From positions 4,016,536-4,080,535 of the forward strand of contig KV748178.1 in the NCBI GenBank assembly GCA_001692895.1: DNA of 64,000 nucleotides, written 5' to 3'. The stretch is from Cenococcum geophilum 1.58. Lineage: Eukaryota > Ascomycota > Dothideomycetes > Gloniales > Gloniaceae. Shown here one piece after another: positions 47,901 through 59,505 of this stretch (position 1 is its first letter; every line of letters begins with the position of its first letter). Under the pieces are notes generated by a model. That model saw only the letters and a list, made by a program, of their open reading frames with translations. It ran no database searches and was not told the DNA's origin. A program made the translations under genes and the position numbers.

Positions 47901-50100
47901 TTCATAAGAATGCATCTAGGCGATAATAATACTCTATTGGTACCTTTATAGCAGGGTTAGTATGCTTCTTTAGTGCTAAGGCCTTCTTAATATTAGCTAT
48001 CGTAATAGCGAAGATTATATGCTTAGGTTTCTTAGTAAGTTGCGCTAGCGGGGTAGCTCTAATTATGTGGATATCTAGGGTGCCGAGCTTACTTAGGTTG
48101 TCCATAGTTTCTTATTTAGGTTTAGGTTCGGTATTAGGTACGGAGTTAGTATTAGATTTAGGTTCGGGTTCTTTAAGAATCCTTTTTATAGTGGAATACT
48201 AGTCCTTCTAGTATTTCCGTGTATAAAGCTTAAGCTTTTGCTTGGCTTAGGGCGGTACAGTACTTAGTAATAACTTATAGAATTCAGTGGAGTTTTCGGG
48301 TCCTTAGTAGATATTGGTGGATTTTTTAGGTACGGGGTGGATAGTTATAGAAATTTTAGACTAGTAGATCCTGGTGGATTTTTCAGGTTTTAGTTCTAGG
48401 TCTAAGCAGCGAGTTATAAGGCACTTCTACTTATAACGGGAGGCAGTAAATAGAAGCTTAAGGTTGTCCTAATTAATAGTTACCTTATATAGCTTTATCT
48501 AGGGTTGTCCTAGAATCACCAAGTAACTAAGGGTGGTAATAAAAAGTTTAATTAATTCTTTATAGTTTAGGTATTAGAGTCTTAGGAATACTACATAGGT
48601 AATACGGCCTAAGATAGTGCGTTTACCATTAAATCTAAATACGTTAATATGCCGGTCGAGGGGGGTTAGGGTAAAATTATTATCTTATATAAAGATCTTA
48701 TTAATAAATCCTATGCCGCTAGCTTCTGTGTTAATTAGGATTCAAACATTAGCCTATTAACCATTCTACTAAAGACGGCAGTTAATGGTTATACTATAGT
48801 CCTAAGAGTTAGAGTTTGTAACGTTAAATACGTTTAATAAGATCCTATAGCAGAGCCGTCCCGGAGAGTAACTTAGCTCTAGGACCTTTCTTTTAGAGGT
48901 AATTAGGGTGGGGTTCTTATAGGACGTCAGTTATAACTTTATCCTTGTAAATGGTGCTTATTAGATATAGGGGTAGAACTAGATAAAGATCGGGGACGGT
49001 AACCGGAAGATTAATATAGTAAACGGCTGCCAGTGCTAGCTGTTTATAAATTATTTTAGGGCATAGGGACGGAGTAGTGGTTTAAGAGGTAGAAGCTACT
49101 TCTATATTTAAAGCAAAGGCCTAGCTTAATGCGTTATTCTCATTTAGAGGACCCTAATGGGGCGTATCCTAGGGTCCTAGTATTAATATCCATGGCGTTG
49201 GGGTGCTTAGGTTAAAACAATAACTTAGTAGACGTTCGCGGGGTTATTATATTATACTAATAAACGGGCTTTAGTGTAAGGCGTAGTATATCGTTATACC
49301 GTTTATTAATAACGTTTACGTAGGCGTTAAGAGTTTCCGGGAGGTCTACGCCTATTAGGGAGGTTTTTAGTTTAGGGCTTAAGGATTTAACGAGGCTATT
49401 AATTAGTGCGGAGTTATTTTAGCCTATTTCCTTTATATAGCGGTTAAATTTGGAGAAGTATACTAGGAAACTTTTCTTTTCTTAAGTTATTTAGTTTATC
49501 TTTCTTTAAGCAGTGGCTTAGCGGTTCGGGTTACCGTATATAGCTTTAAGAAGTGTAACTAGGCTTTATACTAAGTTTAGTTAGAGAGGTTTAATAAGGT
49601 TAGCTATATCTCCTCCTAGTTAACTTAGGGCGTAATAGAGTTAGTTAGCTTTAGTTAGGTAGCGGTTAGCATTACTAGTTAGCTTATTCTTAAGCCGGCT
49701 TAAGAATAACCAAAGCTCTCATCGTTTACCGGTAAATACTAGGGGGTCTAGTAGTTTCTCAGATTGTTTTAGTGCAGTAGTCGGCTCTATAGGGTAAGTA
49801 ACTACTATTAATTCGGGGCTTGCGTTCCGTGTGTTTATCTCTAAAGATGGCGTTTGGTCTTAGGGCCTTAATATAGGCATCTTAAGGATGCGGACTTCTT
49901 CTTAAAGTACTTTAATTAATTATTATTATTATACTTCTTATTCGGCTTGCTATTAAGTTAAAGTGGCTTAGTGCTGTATAAGGGCGTCCGTAAAGGACTT
50001 CTGTATACCTGCTAATTATTCTTAAAGTGCAGCTATAATAGCATCAGCCGTTACGGGGGCTTTAGGGTCGTTCTGCATTTTCAGAGGGTAGTGTAAGTTT
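44950..50100 (-). pseudogene. gag-pol of element A
   Basis: Minus-strand order: gag about 50100-48900; protease about 48770-48560 with VXILINTEASGIGFINK (active DTGA changed to NTEA); RT about 47760-47130 with KYLVTPFGLINAPSSF near 47450 and AYINDILIYSNN near 47385-47345 (first catalytic D changed to N); RNase H about 47100-46680; integrase about 46400-45340; and a chromodomain-like end about 45330-44960. Domain edges are estimates. Stops are TAG/TAA in place of CAG/CAA or TGG. A stop-free stretch of 67 codons at 48105-47902 lies between protease and RT. Confidence 0.8.
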
Positions 50101-50114
50101 TTAACACAATATAG

Positions 50115-50462
50115 TGTCACGAAGTAAGCATAAGCGGTGATAATATATAGCAAAGTAGGTATTATTAAGCTATATATATAAACTGCGTAATAAAGTTAAG
50201 ATGTTATATAAGAAAAAAAGGTAGGAAAATGGGAAGAAAGGGTATATATTGTTAACTTAGTTGCTTAGTTAATACGTGCATAGGTAGAATAGGGTTTAGG
50301 TTATAGTCCTAGCAGAACTTAGCAGAATTTAGTAAAACTTGGCAGAATATAGCAGAATGCCGTAGATTACCGTTAGATTGCCATTTCGCGGTTAGTCTCT
50401 AATTGCTAAGTCGGTAGAAATAGGTAGATGTGTGCAAGGTGTCACGGGGGTGTCCTATGACA
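50115..50462 (-). repeat. 5' LTR of element A
   Basis: 348 bp with intact TGTCAC and TGACA termini, followed by the TSD ATTAT. It is less altered than the partner LTR. Confidence 0.92.
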
Positions 50463-50850
50463 ATTATTCTATTAATTAGACCCCCTATTTATATCCTTAC
50501 CTTATATTTAAATCCTTACTAATCCCCTTAGGAGGATAGCCGGTTTAATTTTTCTATAATGCCTCTAAAAAAATAACTAACGCTTATACTTAATAGTAAT
50601 ACGCTAGGAATATAATCGTAAAACGCCTTAAAATCTAGTGTAGATAAAACCGCTAGAAGTATACTAGTAAAATCTAAGCTACCTTTTAAACCTTAAACTA
50701 ATTAGATAGAATTTTTATTTTATTTTATATTTTATTAATATCTATTGTATTATACTACGTATAATACTACGCATACAGCCTCTAGGCTATAGCGCTATAA
50801 TTCTATATATATAAATCCTTTTTAGGTAGCTTAATATATACTAATAGCTA
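50463..50850. other. Spacer between head-to-head elements A and B
   Basis: 388 bp of RIP-type DNA. A short plus frame from ATG 50559 (MPLKKXLTLILNSNTLG, stops as X) resembles the start of some protein, preceded by an AT-rich upstream region that is split by element A, but it is lost after about 50 codons. Not recognised. Confidence 0.35.
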
Positions 50851-51627
50851 TTATAGGACACCCCTATAATACCTTATATATATCTACCTATTTCCACCAA
50901 CTTAGTAACTAAAGACCGACTACGAGACGGAAATCTAATAGCAATCTGCGGCAATCTAACGGCAACCTGCCGCATTCTGCTATATTCTACTAAGTTCTAC
51001 TAAATCCTGCTAAGTTTTGCCAGGACTACTACCTAAATTCTATTCTACTTTATATACATATTGACTAAGTAACTAAGTCCATAATATATACCCTTTTTTC
51101 CTATTTTCCTACCTTTTTTCCTTACGTAATGTCTTAATCTTAACGTGTTCCACCACCGAGCTGCGCACCCCAAAAACCACCAAAAATCGGAAAAACTGCA
51201 CCTTAATATCTTAACAATGGCTTAATAATAAATTCTGAAATTTTATAATTAGCCTTTTATACCTATTTTAAACCTCTTATTAAATTTAAAAAGTAATCTA
51301 TTAAATAGCTCTAAAGATATAGCAATTTAGCTTAAGATTAGGGGCCAAACCCTAATATTTCAATAATAGCCAGGCTTATTACGCTAGAATTTTATTAAAA
51401 GTCTTAATATAGGTACAAAAGGCTAATTATAAAATTTCAGAATTTATTATTAAGCCATTGTTAAGATATTAAGGTGCAGTTTTTCCGATTTTTGGTAGTT
51501 TTTGGGGTGCGCAGCTCGGTAGGGTGCGCAGCTCGGTGGTGGAACACGTTATTACACAGTTTATATATATAGCTTAATAATATCTGCTTTGCCATATATT
51601 ATCGTCGCTTATACTTACTCCGTAATA
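50851..51627 (+). repeat. 5' LTR of element B, containing a MITE
   Basis: Begins TATTATAGGACACCCC, the RIP version of TGTCACGGGACACCCC, and ends CTCCGTAATA. The LTR is split at TA (51141-51142) by a 407-bp MITE. The partner LTR and element A show the uninterrupted site. Confidence 0.88.
51143..51549. mobile_element. 407-bp MITE with long terminal inverted repeats, un-RIPed
   Basis: Ends ACGTGTTCCACCACCGAGCT and its inverse; arms match for well over 100 bases except for a 17-bp tandem duplication (GGGTGCGCAGCTCGGTA) in the right arm. Flanked by TA (51141-51142 and 51550-51551), with the empty site near 56833. Many CA dinucleotides survive (ACCACCAAAAATCGG, CAACAATGG-type), unlike the surrounding LTR. 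TA duplication and ACGT ends match the palindromic MITE at 14861, suggesting a related Tc1/mariner-type source. Confidence 0.9.
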
Positions 51628-51639
51628 CTATATTGCGTT

Positions 51640-54600
51640 AACTTTATATACTACCTCTAAAATATAAAACGACTCTAAAACCCCTGTAACGGCCGCCGGT
51701 ATTATATTTATACTTTAAGAATAACTAATAGAGATATAGAAGTCTTTTATAAACGCCCTTATATAAAACTAAGCTATTTTAAATTAATAATAAGCTAAAT
51801 AAGAAGCACGACACTGGTAACTAATTAAGGATCTCTAAGAAGAAATCCGTATGCTTAAGATGCCTATATTAGGGCCTTAAGACTAAATACTATCCCTAGA
51901 AATAAATATATGGAATATAAGCCCTAAACCTATAATAGCTGTTTACCCTAAACCGGCTACTATACTATAATAATCTAAATAATTACCTAACCCCCTAGTA
52001 TTTATTAGTAAACGGTAAGAGCTCTAATTATTTTTAAGCTAGCTTAAGAATAAGCTAATTAGTAACGCTAACCGTTACCTAACTAAAGCTAACTAACTCT
52101 GCTACACCCTAAGTTAACTAGGAGGAAAGGTAGCTAATTTTATTAAACTTCCTTAACTAAACTTAGTATAAAGCCTAGTTATACTTCTTAAAGCTATATA
52201 TAGGAATCTAAACCGCCAAGCTACTGCTTAAAAAAAGATAAACTATATAGCTTAAGGAACGAAGAGTTTCCTAGTATACTTCTTTAAATTTAACTGTTAT
52301 GTAAAGGAAACTAGCTAGAATAACTCCTACCTCTCTAACTACTACTCTATCCCTATACCTAAATATAATTTATAAATAGCTAATACAAGCAACCGTTTAC
52401 TATATTAATTTTCTAGTTACCGTCCCTAATCTTTACCTAGTTCTAGCCCTATATTTAGTAAGCACTACTTATAAGGGTAAAGCTATAACCGACGTTTTAT
52501 AGGAACCCCTTCCCGCTTACTACTAGAAGGTATATTTTAGAGTTAAGTCGCTCCTTAGGACGGTTCTGCCTTAGGATCTTATTAAATACTTTAGATATTA
52601 CAAACTCTAACTTTTAGGATTATAGCATAACCGTTAACTATTATCTTTAGTAGAATAATTAATAGGCTAATACTTAAGTCCTAATTAATATAGGAGCTAG
52701 TAGTAGAGGATTTATTAATAAGACCTTTATATAAGATAATAGTTTTACCCTAACTCCCCTTAACTGGCATATTAATGTATTTGGATTTAATAGTAAACGT
52801 ACGGTCTTAGGCCGAATTACCTATGTAGTATACCTAAGACTTTAATACTTAAACCACGAAGAACTAATTAGGCTTTTTATTACTACCTTAGGTTACCTAG
52901 TAATTTTTAAATAACCCTAGATAAAGCTATATAAAGTAACTATTAATTAAAATAACCTTAAGCTTTTATTTACTGCCCTATATTATAAGTAAGAGTGCTT
53001 TATAATATACCGCTCTAACCCTAAACTAAAATCTAGGAAATCTACTAAGATCTACTAGCTTAAGATTTCTACTAATATCTACTTTACGCCTAAGGAATCT
53101 ACCAGCTTCTACTAATATAGGAATTCTACTAAATTTTACTAATATAAGAATTCCACCGACATCCACTAAAGATCTGAAAATTCCACTAAATTCTATAAGC
53201 TATTACTAAGTACCGCACCGCCCCAAACTAAGTAGAGGCTTAAGCTTAGTATACAAAACTACTAAAAGAACTAGTATTCTATAATAAAAAGAATATTTAA
53301 AGAACTTAAATCTAAATCTAATACTAACTCCATACTTAATACTAAACTTAAACCTAAATAAGAAACTATAGACGATCTAAGTAAGCTTAATACTATAGAT
53401 ATCCGTATAATTAGAGTTACTCCGTTAGTATAACTTACTAAGAAACCTAAATATATAATCTTCGCTATCACTATAGCTGATATTAAAAAGGCCTTAGCAT
53501 TAAAGAAGTATACTAACCCTGCCATAAAGGTACTAGTAGAGTATTATTACTGTCTAGATATATTCTTATAAAAAGAAGTTAATAAGCTACTGGAATACCG
53601 ACTATATAACTATAAGATTATACTTAAAGAAGAAAAGTAGCCTAGATTTAAACCCTTATACGGGATATTCTAAAATAAACTCTAAGTGCTATAAAAGTAT
53701 TTAGACAAGAATCTAAGTAAAGAATTTATTAGAGTAAGCTTAACGCCTATAGCCGTACTAATAATCTTTATTAAGAAACCTGGCAGTAGTTTACGCTTCT
53801 ATATAAACTACCAAGCTTTTAACGCCGTTACTATTAAAAACTAATATTTAATCCCGTTAATATAGGAGACACTAAACTAATTAAGTAAGGCTCGCTACTA
53901 TACAAAGCTTAATATTATCTCTATATTTAACCGCCTCTATATAGCAAAAGGAGATAAATAGCTTACTATATTTTATACTTAGTATAGATTATTTAAATAC
54001 TTAGTAACGCTATTTACCCTTATAAATACTCTAAGCTCGTTTTAATATTACATAAATAATACCCTACGCCCCTACCTGGATATCTTTTATACTGCTTATA
54101 TTAATAACATCCTAATATATAGTAATAACCTAACCAAATATTGGAAATATGTTAACCTTATTTTATAAGCCCTGTATAGAGCTAGTTTATAATTAAATAT
54201 AGATAAATATAAGTTCTATAAAACGGAAGTCCTATACCTTAGACTTTTTATTTTTATAAATGGTATATAAATAGACCTAAAGAAGGTTAAAGTAATTATA
54301 AACTAGTAAGAACCTAAGAAAGTTAAGGACGTAAGAGCCTTTATAGGATTTGCTAACTTTTACTAATGGTTTATTAATAACGTCTCTGCCCTAGTTTTAC
54401 CCCTTATAGCTCCAACCTAAAAGGATAAAGCTTTTATCTTTAATAAGGAATATAAAAAGGCCTTTACTTATTTAAAGGTTATATTTACTACTATATCTAT
54501 ACTCTAATACTTTAACCTAAAATAAATAAGTGTTATAGAAGCTGACTTATCTAATTACGTTACTAGAGGTATTCTGTCTTAATATAATAAAGAAGGAGTA

Positions 54601-56520
54601 TTATACCCCGTAATATATTTCTTAAAGTAACTAAGCCCTGTTAAATATAATTACGAAATCTATAATAAAGAATTGCTAGCTATTATTAGATACTTTAAGT
54701 AATAGTAACCCAAACTAGAAGGCGCCGGATTTCTAATTAAGGTCCTTAGCGACTATAAGAACCTATAGTACTTTACAACCATAAAACAGCTGAGTTATTA
54801 TTAGGCCCGCTAGTTAGAATATTTATCTTATTTCTAATTCTTAATTATATACCGCCTAGGCATTTAAGGTTAAAAGCCTAATACTTTAACCTAACGCTTA
54901 TAAAACGCGCTAGCCCTAGAAGAAGCACGCTCTTACTAATATTGGACCCTATTTTGCCCTAAACTATTTAACCCTTCTACTAATGATCTTACGGTATACG
55001 TCCTTAAAATAACTAATTAATTAATTAAATAGATTATATTTAATAAATACCCAAATAACGAGTTTATTTAAGAGATGCTTAAGCTAATATAAGATAGTAT
55101 TAGACGCTTTAAAAAGATTTCTTTAAGTAAATATAAAGCCTATAGAAACTGCTTATATTACTAAAAAACCGCCTAGTTATACCTAACTATAATAAACTTA
55201 AGCTTAAGCTCCTTAAATATTTATATAATCTACTAATAGCCAGCTACCTAGGCTTAGGAAAAACCATAGAACTGCTCTAATAAGAATATTATTAGCTAAT
55301 ATATATAATATAATATAAAGGTACGTCTCTAGCTGCTATATCTGTTAATGAGCTAAAGCTTTATATAAGACGTATAACGGCCTTTTAAAGCTACTACTTA
55401 TTCTAAACTGAAGATAAAAGAATATCTTAATTGACTTTATTATTAACCTCCCTATAAGTAAGGGCTATATAAATATTATAGTAGTTATAGACCAACTATT
55501 TAAGATAAGATACTTAATTGCCTGCCCTAATATATTAATACCTACTATTGCCTAACTATTTCTAGATTACGTATAGAAACTCCATAGACTCCCTAAAATA
55601 ATTATCTCCAATAAAGGTAGCTAGTTTATTTTTATATTCTGGAAAGAACTAACTACCCAACTCTATATTAAAGTATTATTATTTATAGTATACTACCTAG
55701 AAACGGATGGTTAAATGGAATATATAAATGCTATAATAGAATAGTATATTTGGATATATACGTTATACTTATAAAATAACTAGATTAACTAGCTTATATT
55801 TACTAAGTTTACTATAAATAATTCCGTTATAGAAACTATAAAGGTCTCCCCGTTTCTAGCTAACTACGGCTAGTATTTATAAATAGGGTTTAGACCCTTT
55901 AGTGATGTTCCTTACCCTACTTATTACGCCTTATAAGTTATAGAAGTAAATTAATTTATAGAGAAGATGGAGGAACTATAATAGTTCCTTACTAATAAAA
56001 TAATATAGGCTTAATCTATCTATAAAGCCGCAGTAAATAAGAAATAAACCCTAGTACCAGCCTACTAAATTAGTAACTTTATCTGGCTAGATATAAAAAA
56101 TCTAAATATAAAACAACTTATTAAGAAGCTTAATTAGAAGAACGCTGGCCCTTATAAGGTTAAGAAGGTTATTTTTTTCTACGCCTATTAACTAAAGCTC
56201 CCTAATACGGTTAAAATCTACCCTATATTCTACACGTTAGTCCTTTACCATACTACTCCCGTATTAAATGCCCTGCCTAAATAAATATAAGACCCTCCCT
56301 TGCTAGTTAAAGTGGATAGTAAGAACGAGTACTTTATTAAAAGAATTAATAATATTAAGAATAATAAACGGAAACGCTAATATATATATCTTATAAAATA
56401 GAGAGGCTTTACTAAGCCCTTATAGGAACTCGTTAACTCTATAGGACTTATATAAGCCATAGAAGACTTTTATAAACTTTACCTAGAACTACTATAGCCC
56501 TATCTCGCAGAGGCTTAAGT
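51640..56520 (+). pseudogene. gag-pol of element B
   Basis: gag about 51640-52620 (KNKLISNANRYLTKAN, GGKVANFIKLP); protease about 52660-52870 (VLINIGASSRGFINKTFI where active sites have DTGA; LGRITYVVYLRL); RT about 53700-54260 with KYLVTLFTLINTL-type and AYINNILIYSNN near 54090-54125 (both catalytic D changed to N); RNase H about 54270-54840; integrase about 55000-55960 (IIVVIDQLFKIRYLIA, FISYFWKELTTQLYIK-like segments); and a chromodomain-like tail to about 56520. A polypurine tract (AAAGGGGGGG) precedes the 3' LTR. RIP stops throughout. Confidence 0.8.
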
Positions 56521-56535
56521 TTAAAGGGGGGGTAC

Positions 56536-56905
56536 TATTACGGGATACCCCCGTAACACCTTATATACATTTACCTATTTTTATTAACTTAGTAACTAGA
56601 GACTAACTATAAGACGGCAATTTAATAGCAATTTATAGCAATCTAACAGCAACCTACCGCATTTTGCTATATTCTACTAAGTTCTACTAAGTTCTACTAA
56701 GTCCTGCTAGAACTACCACCTAAATCCTATTCTGCTCTATATATATATTAACTAAGTAACTAAGTCAATAATATATACCCTTTCTTCCTATTTTTCTACC
56801 TTCTTTCCTTATATAACGTTTTAATCTTATTACACAGTTTATATATATAGCTTAATAATATCTACTTTGCTATATATTACCGTCGCTTATACTTACTCCG
56901 TAATA
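56536..56905 (+). repeat. 3' LTR of element B
   Basis: 370 bp, TATTACGGGATACCCC to CTCCGTAATA, uninterrupted. It serves as the reference for the MITE empty site. Confidence 0.9.
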
Positions 56906-57662
56906 TAGCTAAATAGATACTCCGGCCCGTTTTTTTAAAAAAAATAGTAGAGGAGCTGCTAGCCTATTAGTGTTTTCGTCTGGGTATTTTGCTTACTATA
57001 GTCTAGTTTACACCAAGAAAATCGCACTAAGGAAATCCTGGCTCTTTTATCTATTTCTGCCGTATTCTACCGTTTTTAGAGTAGAAAAAGCGCTCTAAAA
57101 AATAGATTTTTAATGTAGTTTTATATATAAAAATGAGAGAAACTATGTAGCTTACTAGCTCAAAAGTAGCTACCAATTACCCCTATATAACTGTTTTATT
57201 CTATACCCTATTCCTTCTCCTTACTAAAGAAATAGGTAGGGAATTAGTAATTAGTAGATACTCTCCCCAAAAGTAACCTACTAATCCTAGATTTATGTTT
57301 TAGAAAACGGGTATTTTAGGGGCGAACCTTGCTACATAAACCCGCTCCTATTAGAAAATTTTTTATCAGGTTGTCTTATATAGGGTATAAATAGCAATTC
57401 CCCTATATACCTTATATTTAACATACTAAAGTAATACAGGCCGGCCCCTTTCCCTTATTATAGCTACCCTAGCGTATTTGTAGTATGCCTATAGTGTAGT
57501 AGTTATTTATAACACGATAGCCCAATAACTTACAGTAGGTCTACAGTAATAGAAGGAGGTTTGCGGTATTAGTGGTAGTAATTATCGTCTACGTCTACGG
57601 CTTGTCTATAGCTCGTCTGCGGTGCGCCTACGGTATAACTATACGCCTATAGTGTAGGGTTA
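56906..57662. other. RIP-type DNA, no gene
   Basis: Low-complexity AT-rich sequence with a T-run followed by an A-run at 56931-56944. From about 57480 it grades into a region rich in CTATAG/GTAGAC words that leads into the minisatellite. No coding region or element end was recognised. Confidence 0.45.
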
Positions 57663-57778
57663 GTAGAGGTTGCCTATAGCGCAATAGCTGTAGACTAGTT
57701 GGTAGAGGTTGTCTATATAGTAATAGCTGTAGACTTATAGTAGAGGTCGTCTATAGCGCGATAGCTATAGACCTGTTA
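57663..57778. repeat. Three-copy 38-39-bp minisatellite
   Basis: Units start GTAGAGG at 57663, 57702 and 57740. Each contains CTATAGCGCRATAGCTRTAGAC-like sequence, in which TCTATAGC and GCTATAGA form an internal hairpin. Degenerate versions of the unit continue on both sides (about 57540-57840). Confidence 0.7.
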
Positions 57779-57997
57779 TAGCCGTGGTGACGTATCTTTA
57801 GGGGCTATATAGCGTTATAGTGGCGCGTCTTTAGGGGGTATATAGCTGGCGACGCCTAGGCAATAACGGCAAAGAAGTAAAGGGAAGCGACGGCATTAGA
57901 TAGATATAAACGCTAGAGACTAGTTTAACTTATATACCTAGGCTTAAAAGAAGCTTAGTAAGGTTACTAGTATTTTATAAAACACTGCTAATATAAA

Positions 57998-58290
57998 TAT
58001 ATAAGAGGACTTTATAGATAGGGGGCTATAAGGCATAATTATAGGAATAAATAGATTATAGAGGAGACAAATCCTTAAGGAGGTGTCACGGATTCCGGCC
58101 TGGCGGCCCTTAGCGAGCCTTGGCACCCCACAGTATATAAAGTGCTGGTCCCTTCGCACCTCTTTGCACCTTCGTGTAATATCCTATCGTGTGCTATAGT
58201 TAATACTACGACGTTTACAGAGCCTCCTAACCTCGTTCCGTAATAGGAGGTAAGGCCTCTGGGATTATGGAGACTATATACTATAGGTAC
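57998..58290 (-). repeat. LTR fragment of family F, split by a solo LTR
   Basis: Matches 59287-59420 (TATATAAGRGGRCTTTATAGAT to ACTATAGGTA) once the solo LTR at 58084-58245 is removed. The right part of the LTR is missing, so it is a truncated relic. Confidence 0.7.
58084..58245 (+). mobile_element. 162-bp solo LTR
   Basis: TGTCACGGA...TTCCGTAATA (terminal CA changed to TA), flanked by GGAGG on both sides (58079-58083 and 58246-58250). The empty site is present at about 59363-59370 in the related LTR. It contains a TATA-like box (AGTATATAAAG, about 58132-58142), which would suit LTR promoter activity. RIP is light compared with the host. Confidence 0.85.
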
Positions 58291-59284
58291 GCGCCTTATT
58301 AGAAAAATATTTGCAAGCTAAGATTTAAGTAAACTTTATTTAGCGCGTTTTGGGTAATTAATATGCAATTAACTAACTTAATATATTTGAAAGTTAAATA
58401 ATACGCAGTTAACCAACTTAACAACTTTAAAAGCTAACTGTATATTCCTTAATATGTAATTAAGGTAATATAATATATTGTTTTAAAGTTATATGCCAAT
58501 TATATAAATAAATTTTTACTATTTTCTTAGCCTATAGTATGCTAGCATATAATATATTTAACTATTATATATTAGGATTAAAATAATTTTATATAATTTT
58601 ATATAGTCCTATATTGCCTTATATAGTCTTATTACTATATTATATATTATAGGTTCTATACTAGCTTAGCTGCTTTTACTATTATCCTAACTTCTATATA
58701 ATAATATAGTATAAGTTCCTTTTTAAAAAAAGTTGTCTAGGTATAGAGTATTATATTAGTTCTAATTAATATAATTATTAATATAGTATAAATCCGAATA
58801 AAAAGTAGCGACTAGAATAATATGCGCGCTTTATAGGATAGATAGCATTAAATAAAAGCAACTACCTCTAAGTACTTACTTTGTATTTACGCTTAAGCGC
58901 GGCTACCTTTTTACCTTAACTATGCCGTATATTAAATACGGCAGTCTATAATTTAATAGCTAAAGCAGCTCTACTATAGCTTTAGTATACTCTATATATA
59001 TATACCGCACTTATCTAACCTTTTAATACTTAGAATAGTACATTGGGAAAATATCCGCAGGCTGAAATTCAAACTGCCCGTCAAATGCTGCCAATTAGGT
59101 CAATTGGCTGCCAAATGGCTGTAGTTAACGTCGTTGACGTCGTTAACGCATTTAACGTTTTTAACACGTAGCCTGCGCGCAATTAAATATATATAATATT
59201 CTAACTTAATAAGAAAGCATCTAATTTAATAAGGAAGCGTCTAAATTAAATAAGGTAAGGGGTATATGCATATTAATTAGGGGG
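58291..59284. other. Extremely AT-rich DNA with one un-RIPed patch
   Basis: Mostly A/T with repeats of AACTAACTTAA/AAGTTAAATAA type at 58360-58450. No gene. About 59040-59180 differs: it keeps CA and CG words and contains the hairpins GCCAATTAGGTCAATTGGC and GTTAACGTCGTTGACGTCGTTAAC, bounded by CGCAGGCT and AGCCTGCG in inverted arrangement. This is probably a small later insertion, but no TSD was confirmed. Confidence 0.5.
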
Positions 59285-59505
59285 TGTATATAAGGGGGCT
59301 TTATAGATAGCGGGCTATAAGGCACGATTATAGAATAGGAGAGATTAGTAAGAGAGATAAATCCTTAAGGAGGTAAGGCCTTTAGGATTGTAGAGACTAT
59401 ATACTATAGGTATATATCTCTAGTACGTAACCGGCGACTATCTAAGGGGCGTTTAGAGGTTATCCTAAGGGCAACCTAAGGTATCCGCAATAATATCCCT
59501 TTATA
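59285..59505 (-). repeat. 3' LTR of gypsy element F
   Basis: On the minus strand it starts TATAAAGGGATATTATTGC (TGTAAAGGG before RIP) directly after a polypurine tract (AAAAAGGGGGAAGGTAA) and ends CCCCCTTATATACA. Length 221 bp. The partner LTR is outside the window, so the ends rest on the tract, the TG/CA ends and the related fragment at 57998. Confidence 0.65.

Larger units (their letters stand above)
44591..50462 (-). mobile_element. Complete gypsy element A (family 4)
   Basis: 5872 bp with 348-bp LTRs at 44591-44938 and 50115-50462 and a perfect 5-bp TSD ATTAT (44586-44590 and 50463-50467). The right LTR keeps TGTCAC...TGACA; the left end reads TAATA after RIP. Coding is on the minus strand. 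Same family as element B at 50851-56905, in opposite orientation. Confidence 0.93.
50851..56905 (+). mobile_element. Complete gypsy element B (family 4)
   Basis: Plus-strand copy of the same family as element A. LTRs are at 50851-51627 (368 bp after subtracting the MITE and its TA) and 56536-56905 (370 bp). Flanks share TAGC (50847-50850 and 56906-56909), a 4-bp TSD or the remains of a 5-bp one. RIP is heavier than in A. The LTRs are about 20 bp longer than in A because of different numbers of short internal repeats. Confidence 0.9.

Noticed and set aside
48730..48790. Minus-strand words TAGTAGAATGGTTAATAG and GTTTGAATCC resemble tRNA A and B boxes.
   Set aside because: They lie only about a dozen bases apart, no acceptor or anticodon stem can be formed, and the same bases encode the protease active-site region of element A.
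57944..58159. 71-codon minus-strand frame.
   Set aside because: It runs across the boundary of a solo LTR into a degraded LTR; chance opening.
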